In this document: positions 63,474-64,000 of the stretch, piece by piece
Position numbering within the stretch: position 1 is the first letter of the stretch
Layout of the letters: the number at the start of each line of letters is the position of its first letter
Assembly (NCBI RefSeq): GCF_019175285.1
Contig: NC_056522.1
Span: 68,280,089-68,344,088 of the forward strand
Length of the DNA: 64,000 bases
From: Sceloporus undulatus
Taxonomy: Eukaryota > Chordata > Lepidosauria > Squamata > Phrynosomatidae
Direction: 5' to 3'
Notes under the pieces: model-generated
What the model saw: only the letters and a program-made list of their open reading frames with translations
What the model was told of the DNA's origin: nothing
The model's database searches: none
Made by a program: the position numbers and the translations under genes

Positions 63474-64000
63474 TTTACCCGCCCTTATGTTCCCAAAATG
63501 TCCTTCTGAAGGTCAGGAGATGGTCACCTGCTTTAGTGTACCATTAGTGTCTGCAACTAGAAAAGAAAGTTGTTTTTCCTCCTACTTGTGGAAATGCATA
63601 TCAGAGGCTACACTTTTTAAAAATCTGTATATTTAAAATATTGACATGTGCTGCGGCCTTTTAAAAAAAACTATTAAAAAGTCTGCAGCATGGCAACATT
63701 TTGAATATACAGTTATTTAAATAGTGTCACCTCTGATATGTAAGTTGGAACCCTTTGTTGTACCTTTTTTATCTTCTTTCAAAACTCTAGTCACATGCTT
63801 ATATAGTTGGGGAGCAACTAGGCTGGTTGGTGAGAACCAAATTAAATCAAATAAAAGTAAGATTTGTAATATTTCCTAATTGAATATCTCCTTGAAATTT
63901 TTCTAAGTGGCTTTTATGTTTTAGGTTGGAACTGTGGTGGAAGTTAAGAATCCAGATGGAACTTACCAAGAGGCTGTCATCAACAAATTAACAGATGCTA
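27123..64000 (+). CDS. ARID4B: AT-rich interaction domain 4B, 5' part of the gene (four coding exons, the last cut by the window)
   Basis: Coding pieces 27123-27128, 57057-57167, 59421-59486 and 63925-64000 join in frame to [86 protein letters not shown]. This is the N-terminus of ARID4B (also RBBP1L1/SAP180-type), a chromatin protein of the SIN3A-HDAC corepressor that in the full protein carries Tudor, hybrid-Tudor, ARID and chromo-barrel domains. Only the first Tudor-like region is in view. ARID4A is the paralogue; the wording [20 protein letters not shown] with the AVINKLTDA stretch matches ARID4B better from memory. All introns are phase 0 and have GT..AG ends. Intron 2 is 29.9 kb, intron 3 is 2.25 kb, intron 4 is 4.4 kb. 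Confidence 0.96.
27205..27430. mobile_element. Inverted-repeat element, ARID4B intron 2
   Basis: GACGTTTCGCCAGCATCCGT then GGCTGGCATCTGCAGAGAG faces GATGCTGGCGAAACGGCAGG, with outer text CCAGGCGAAGCGGCTGTCTT facing AAGACAGCCACTTCGCCCGG. The CGTTTCGCCAGCATC core is shared with the element at 27808-27955, so the two are diverged relatives. Confidence 0.65.
27559..27692 (+). mobile_element. SINE 3' part, same family as 61028-61262
   Basis: CTTGCATCCTTCCAAGGAGG, then GCTAAAATGAGTACCCAGCT and GGAGCGGTATATAAATGAAG correspond to the 3' two thirds of the SINE at 61 kb. The tRNA-like head is absent (5' truncated). Confidence 0.75.
27804..27955. mobile_element. TIR element with ~30 bp inverted ends, ARID4B intron 2
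   Basis: GTGGGTTTTTTGGGCTATGT at 27813 is mirrored by ACATAGCCCAAAAAACCCAC at 27923. The middle has GCGTTTCTCCAGCATCTGTG then GCTGGCATCTTCAGAGAG. Family common in squamates; superfamily not certain to me. Confidence 0.7.
27956..29745. other. ARID4B intron 2, mostly unrecognised, with a (TG)n at 28793-28814
   Basis: Microsatellite TGTGTG at 28793-28814. CCAGTAGTTCTCAAACGGCT at 28604 looks like an old hAT end, and the partner is not evident. No gene seen. Confidence 0.45.
29746..30780 (-). mobile_element. L2 LINE, 3' part of ORF2 plus tail
   Basis: Read on the minus strand from 30767: [20 protein letters not shown], then [20 protein letters not shown]. After a frame change: [20 protein letters not shown], then [40 protein letters not shown] and [18 protein letters not shown]. 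These are the thumb/C-terminal signature of L2 reverse transcriptases. The 3' end reads AAAGCGGTATACAAATAAA then (TTA)n at 29749-29775. 5' truncated, with at least one stop and one frame change. Confidence 0.9.
30781..32419. other. ARID4B intron 2, nothing recognised
   Basis: AT-rich; no LINE, SINE or TIR structure was spotted. Confidence 0.4.
32420..32905 (+). mobile_element. L2-type 3' UTR and tail, split by a MITE
   Basis: TGTAATCTACCTTGATTCCG then GGAAAAGGCGGAATATAAAT (32855-32902) is an L2 tail. The upstream 3' UTR part (32420-32540) is separated from it by the TA-flanked insertion 32541-32786. Confidence 0.6.
32541..32786 (+). mobile_element. Tigger-type MITE inserted in an L2 tail
   Basis: TA precedes CAGTGCATGCTTGTTTTACG, and the end GTGTATGACACGGGTGCACT is followed by ATA. 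Interior has CCCCCGTGTAAAACAAAAAA and a local repeat of AGCAGCGTATAATG / AGCAGCATATAATG. CpG-rich relative to the flanks. Confidence 0.75.
33448..33660 (-). mobile_element. tRNA-derived SINE, second family (ends TTTATTACATTTTATCC on this strand)
   Basis: TTTCCTCCAAGGAGGGCAAG then ATGGCTTACATAGTCTTCCC, ATCACAACAACACAGTGAGA and GGATATAGGTCTCCCCAGTC are the body of the squamate SINE; GTCCTAGTTCAGTGGTGTAT is its reversed tRNA-like B/A-box end. Confidence 0.65.
33661..36435. other. ARID4B intron 2, nothing recognised
   Basis: Only a tiny SINE 3' scrap near 35300 (GGTAACTTGAAGGCACATAC) can be named. No gene, LINE or inverted repeat. Confidence 0.4.
36436..36657 (-). mobile_element. Squamate tRNA-derived SINE
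   Basis: The plus strand reads TATGTGCCTTCAAGTCATTT, TTACTTATGGCGATCCTAAA, GAGGCTGAGAGAGTATGACT, then GGTTTGAATCCTGGTCTCCC (the B box, reversed) and ATACCATGCTAGC. Near full length. Confidence 0.8.
36658..38736. other. ARID4B intron 2, nothing recognised
   Basis: AT-rich. An open frame at 37702-38034 has no resemblance to a protein I know. Confidence 0.4.
38737..38975 (+). mobile_element. Tigger-type MITE
   Basis: TA-CAGTCAGCCCTCCATATTTG at the left and AAGGGACAACTG-TA at the right; contains ACAAGACCCCCGTGAATGTG as in the 7311 and 53460 copies, then a GC-rich middle like that of 56306-56763. Confidence 0.8.
39028..39236 (-). mobile_element. CR1 LINE 3' end
   Basis: ATCATAGAATCATAGAGTTG, GAAGAGACCACACGGGCCAT and CCAACCTCCTGCTATGCAGG are the reversed CR1 3' UTR. 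CTGTTTAAAGACTTCCAAGG then TACTGTCAGGAAGTTCCTCC corresponds to the NFLTV...VFKQRL C-terminus of ORF2. Confidence 0.85.
39250..39352 (-). mobile_element. Old hAT-like repeat fragment
   Basis: GTTCAGTAACTTCTGGAGAG then TTACACATTTCCCATCAGTG corresponds to the repeat whose fresh form reads CAACATCTGGAGGGCCACAG. A second copy is at 57225-57335. Confidence 0.5.
39353..42274. other. ARID4B intron 2; a degraded L2 scrap at 40895-41010
   Basis: GCTGGGCCAAGCCATTTAGG then GCTTCAGGAATCAAAGACAA and AGGAAACCAATAAAAACTTT parallels 30200-30290 of the L2 above (GGGCCCAAGCCATGTAGGG), minus orientation. The rest (39353-40894, 41011-42274) is unrecognised apart from simple runs (T run at 41390-41406). Confidence 0.45.
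42275..42765. mobile_element. Large fold-back repeat, arms about 210-225 bp
   Basis: Left arm 42275-42499 and right arm 42558-42765 are inverted copies at roughly 75-80% identity: ACTGGGCCAACCAAAATGCA faces TGCATTTTGGTTGGCCCAAT, and CATAGCCCTGCATTTGGTCA faces CTGACCAAATGCAGGGCTAT. Either a fold-back transposon or two inverted copies of one repeat. No target duplication seen. Confidence 0.8.
43123..43351. mobile_element. Fold-back MITE, 229 bp
   Basis: CCCCTTACAGACTGCCAAAA at the left faces TTTTGGCAGTCTGTAAGGGG at the right, and complementarity runs inward (ACTTTGGAGGTATGCT / AGCATACCTCCAAAGT; AGAGTCCAG / CTGGACTCT) to about the centre, with a spacer near 43225-43240. No certain target duplication. 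Confidence 0.85.
43352..44984. other. ARID4B intron 2, nothing recognised
   Basis: No named repeat. CT-rich patch at 44836-44875. Confidence 0.4.
44985..45377 (+). mobile_element. L2-type LINE 3' fragment with (AAT)n
   Basis: CCTATACAGTTTGGGCCCAG then GCTATTTGAAGGACCCTATC parallels the FKALxxxGPGYLxD block; GGCCTTCTCAGTGGCTCCTC then CCAAGCTCTGGAACTCCCTC is the RAFSVAAPxLWNSLP block. Ends in (AAT) at 45331-45376. Heavily decayed. Confidence 0.75.
45880..46460 (+). mobile_element. L2-type LINE 3' fragment, second copy
   Basis: Translation near 45960-46130 gives [20 protein letters not shown], then [20 protein letters not shown], matching the L2 HWLPV...[15 protein letters not shown] region; the 3' end at 46400-46460 is AT-rich without a clean tail. 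A few frame changes. Confidence 0.75.
47013..47266 (-). mobile_element. 254 bp Tigger-type MITE with iterated GGGTTACGAA units, copy B
   Basis: Inverted relative to copy A at 4686-4939 and of identical length. TA at 47011-47012 and 47267-47268. Internal CpGs and the NotI-like GCGGCCGC site (47047-47054, also in copy A) are kept, which suggests a young family. Confidence 0.85.
47267..48502. other. ARID4B intron 2, nothing recognised
   Basis: No named repeat family; AT-rich. Confidence 0.4.
48505..48797 (+). mobile_element. hAT-type element with an L2 tail inside
   Basis: CAGTGCTTCTCAAAAGTGGT at 48505 faces TTAAGAAACACTG at 48785. Between them, 48643-48740 reads AATAATAGTAATAATATTTA, then TTTATATCCCACCTCGAGGC, a minus-oriented L2 tail. 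Confidence 0.55.
49640..50240 (+). mobile_element. CR1 LINE ORF2 fragment, split by a MITE
   Basis: GTGTGCAGATTATACAAAAC then TGGGAGGGGTATCTAACTCA corresponds to the FADDTKLGGV block, and AAGGACCTTGGCTTTATTGT, TTGATGTTGCGG-like text and TTAGTTTCCAGGACAAAGTA to the EKDLGVLVD...SRSR region of CR1. A 207 bp TA-flanked element (49800-50006) sits in the middle. Both parts carry stops. Confidence 0.75.
49800..50006 (+). mobile_element. Tigger-type MITE inserted in CR1
   Basis: TA-CAGTCACTTCTCCTTTTTCA at the left; GAACTGAGGTGGACTG-TA at the right. Includes TGCCTTGGGCACGTGCCCC, a small palindrome. Confidence 0.7.
50241..51475. other. ARID4B intron 2, nothing recognised
   Basis: No named repeat; the overlapping open frames near 50.5-50.9 kb look random. 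Confidence 0.4.
51476..51835 (+). mobile_element. Two squamate SINE copies in tandem (3' part, then near full length)
   Basis: 51476-51585 keeps only the 3' half (GCAGTGACAAACCTCTTCTG; GATTTGAAGGCAACAACAA). 51622-51833 starts GAGCCAGGATGGTACAGTGA, passes GGTGACCTTGGGCAAGTCAC and GCCAAGAAAAACCCAAGATA and ends GAGGCACACAACAACAAA. The second is in ARID4B sense. Confidence 0.8.
51836..53459. other. ARID4B intron 2; a SINE scrap at 52092-52150 and a hAT-like end at 53049
   Basis: TATGTGTGTGCCTTCAAGTT at 52090 is a SINE 3' end, minus orientation. CAGGGGTGGGGAACTGTCAG at 53049 looks like a hAT terminus with no clear partner. The remainder is unrecognised. Confidence 0.45.
53460..53794 (+). mobile_element. 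Tigger-type MITE, 335 bp, full length
   Basis: TA-CAGTCATCCCTCCATATTCG and GCAAATATGGAGGGATAACTG-TA are inverted ends. It shares most of its length with 7311-7590. Confidence 0.85.
53797..55106. other. ARID4B intron 2, only a SINE/hAT scrap near 54486
   Basis: CAGTGCTTCTCAAAGTAAGT then GGAAAGAACTTGAAGGCACA is a hAT-like end beside a SINE 3' end. Nothing else named. Confidence 0.4.
55107..55455 (-). mobile_element. CR1 LINE 3' end, longest copy
   Basis: CATAGAATATTAGAGTTGGA, then GGGCCATCCAGTCTGATCCC, CTTACTGTCAGGAAGTTCCT and GGAGCAACAGAAAACAAGCT run from the 3' UTR into ORF2, in reverse. Minus orientation as at 39 and 59 kb. Confidence 0.85.
55869..56217 (+). mobile_element. 349 bp TIR element with ATA duplication
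   Basis: AGGCCAAAACAGATGGCCC at the left faces GGGCCATCTGTTCCGGCCC at the right (inverted over about 19 bp with few differences); ATA flanks both sides (55866-55868, 56218-56220). The interior repeats GGCTTCAAGCTGC / GGCGTCTTGAAGCTG / GGCTTCAAGGCGTC motifs. Non-autonomous; superfamily unknown to me. Confidence 0.75.
56306..56763 (+). mobile_element. Tigger-type MITE with an internal duplication
   Basis: TA-CAATTGTCCCTCTGCATTTG and CACAAATATGGACGAGTG-TA are the ends. The middle duplicates GCCAGTTAAAGGCAGG (56511 and 56602), each after CTTTTACTG. Confidence 0.75.
57057..57167 (+). CDS. ARID4B: ARID4B exon 3
   Basis: The exon has 111 nt (37 codons) between CCTCCTCTTCTAG and GTATGT, phase 0 at both sides. 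It encodes [20 protein letters not shown] then [17 protein letters not shown]. The pattern of glycine, tyrosine-arginine and the basic [10 protein letters not shown] tail is the beginning of the first Tudor-like fold. I see no difference from the mammalian protein in this exon. Confidence 0.97.
57225..57335 (+). mobile_element. hAT-like repeat fragment in ARID4B intron 3
   Basis: GGTGAAGGATGGTGGAACTG then TAGTTCAGTAACATCTGGAG, GACCACATGTTTCCCATCCC; same family as 39250-39352 in reverse. It begins 58 bases after exon 3. Confidence 0.55.
57336..59185. other. ARID4B intron 3: microsatellites and a LINE tail
   Basis: (GA)n at 58132-58150, (TG)n with C interruptions at 58246-58280, and a LINE tail (ATTATTATTATTAACTTTTA) at 58980-59045, minus orientation. 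58400-58520 is a GC-richer patch I do not recognise. Confidence 0.5.
59186..59240 (-). mobile_element. CR1 3' end scrap
   Basis: GATTATAGAATTATAGAGTT then GAGACTACAAGGGCCATCCA is the reversed CR1 terminus, about 180 bases before ARID4B exon 4. Confidence 0.7.
59421..59486 (+). CDS. ARID4B: ARID4B exon 4
   Basis: This 66 nt exon (22 codons, phase 0 at both ends) lies between TTTGTTTTCTAG and GTAATG. It encodes [20 protein letters not shown] then LK. The human protein has Arg where this one has Lys (VTFRHDSS), as far as I recall. Confidence 0.97.
59487..60726. other. ARID4B intron 4: (TG)n and a possible hAT scrap
   Basis: (TG)n at 59888-59915. CCGTAGACCACAGGCCAAAT then GTGGCCCTTGGTAG at 60080-60113 resembles a hAT interior end. 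Otherwise unrecognised. Confidence 0.4.
60727..61411 (+). mobile_element. DNA transposon relic with a SINE inserted
   Basis: The left part has TTATAAGTCGATCTCATGTA then TAAGTTGAGGGCAGGTTTAG; the right has TTGACCCGTGTATAAGTCAA and CAACTTATACACGAGTATAT, the inverted end of the same family. The interior repeats GGGACAGCCAGGATGGGGAT-like text (60849 and 60936). A SINE at 61028-61262 separates the GCAGCTT and GGCTGCCCC parts. Confidence 0.65.
61028..61262 (+). mobile_element. tRNA-derived SINE, full length
   Basis: It begins GGAGCCCTGGTGGCGCAGTG with an A-box-like TGGCGCAGTGG, a B-box-like GTGAGTTCAAGACC at about 61093, then GCTAAAATGAGTACCCAGAT and GCGGTATATAAATGAAGC and a (GTTT)n tail. A 5'-truncated copy is at 27559-27692. 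Confidence 0.85.
61412..62648. other. ARID4B intron 4, nothing recognised; 15-base G run at 62292-62306
   Basis: No repeat family named apart from the G run. Confidence 0.4.
62649..62901 (+). mobile_element. 253 bp Tigger-type MITE with iterated GGGTTACGAA units, copy C
   Basis: TA-CAGTGGTGCCTCGGGATACG and CGTAACCCGAGGCACCACTG-TA; nearly perfect inverted ends. The middle differs from copies A and B (GCGCGAAATTCAAATGCTGC), so this is a sister subfamily. Direct units of GGGTTACGAAA or GGGATACGAAA recur at least six times. Confidence 0.85.
62904..63924. repeat. End of ARID4B intron 4, with (CT)n(CA)n at 63414-63473
   Basis: CTCTCT from about 63414 switches to CACACA at 63451 and ends near 63473. 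Nothing else recognised before the exon 5 acceptor. Confidence 0.7.
63925..64000 (+). CDS. ARID4B: ARID4B exon 5, partial (cut by window end)
   Basis: The acceptor is TTTTATGTTTTAG before GTTGGAACTGTG. The visible 76 nt encode [20 protein letters not shown] then KLTDA, plus one base of the next codon. Human reads [21 protein letters not shown] here, so this is the fastest-changing part of the visible protein. The exon continues beyond base 64000. Confidence 0.95.

Noticed and set aside
1-64000. Endogenous retrovirus or other LTR element
   Set aside because: No LTR pairs and no gag, pol or env-like text of that type were noticed; reverse-transcriptase fragments belong to L2, CR1 and RTE LINEs.
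1-64000. CRISPR-like arrays or bacterial-type operons
   Set aside because: The repeats are microsatellites, minisatellites and transposons of a vertebrate genome; no regular repeat-spacer pattern.

Overview
This is a vertebrate nuclear window, about 64 kb, with only a few hundred coding bases in split exons and the rest introns and interspersed repeats. The repeat mix (L2, CR1 and RTE/BovB-like LINEs, a tRNA-derived SINE whose 3' end reads GGCACACAACAAC, and many TA-flanked Tigger-type MITEs) fits a squamate reptile, probably a lizard. Species cannot be settled from the sequence alone.

Two host genes stand head to head. GGPS1 (geranylgeranyl diphosphate synthase) is on the minus strand: coding exons at 21867-21798, 20452-20382 and 16985-16224 join into 300 codons, the length of the human enzyme. 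ARID4B (Tudor/ARID/chromodomain subunit of the SIN3A-HDAC corepressor) is on the plus strand: the start exon (only Met-Lys) ends at 27128, further coding exons lie at 57057-57167 and 59421-59486, and another begins at 63925 and runs off the window. The two genes share a CpG-rich divergent promoter at about 25.1-27.1 kb. The same head-to-head pair exists in human chromosome 1q, so this is ancestral synteny.

Layout: 1-15.9 kb is intergenic DNA downstream of GGPS1, dominated by DNA transposons (a compact multi-hairpin element at 3288-3653, nested Tigger-type MITEs at 4.5-5.0 kb, a 1.1 kb Harbinger-like element at 10.2-11.3 kb, a hAT-like GC-rich block at 11.8-13.6 kb, and a 7.5 kb interval bounded by inverted Tigger-type ends). 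16-25.4 kb is GGPS1, with an RTE LINE and an L2 tail in its last intron. 25.4-27.1 kb is the shared promoter. 27.1-64 kb is ARID4B, mostly a 29.9 kb intron 2 filled with L2, CR1, SINE and fold-back elements.

No new protein-coding system was found. The most unusual objects are non-coding: the 366 bp CpG-dense element built of six stacked hairpins between 18 bp terminal inverted repeats; a 254 bp MITE family made largely of iterated GGGTTACGAA units (three copies); a 48 bp-arm inverted repeat inside the shared promoter island; and MITEs carrying ZNF143-like motifs close to that promoter.
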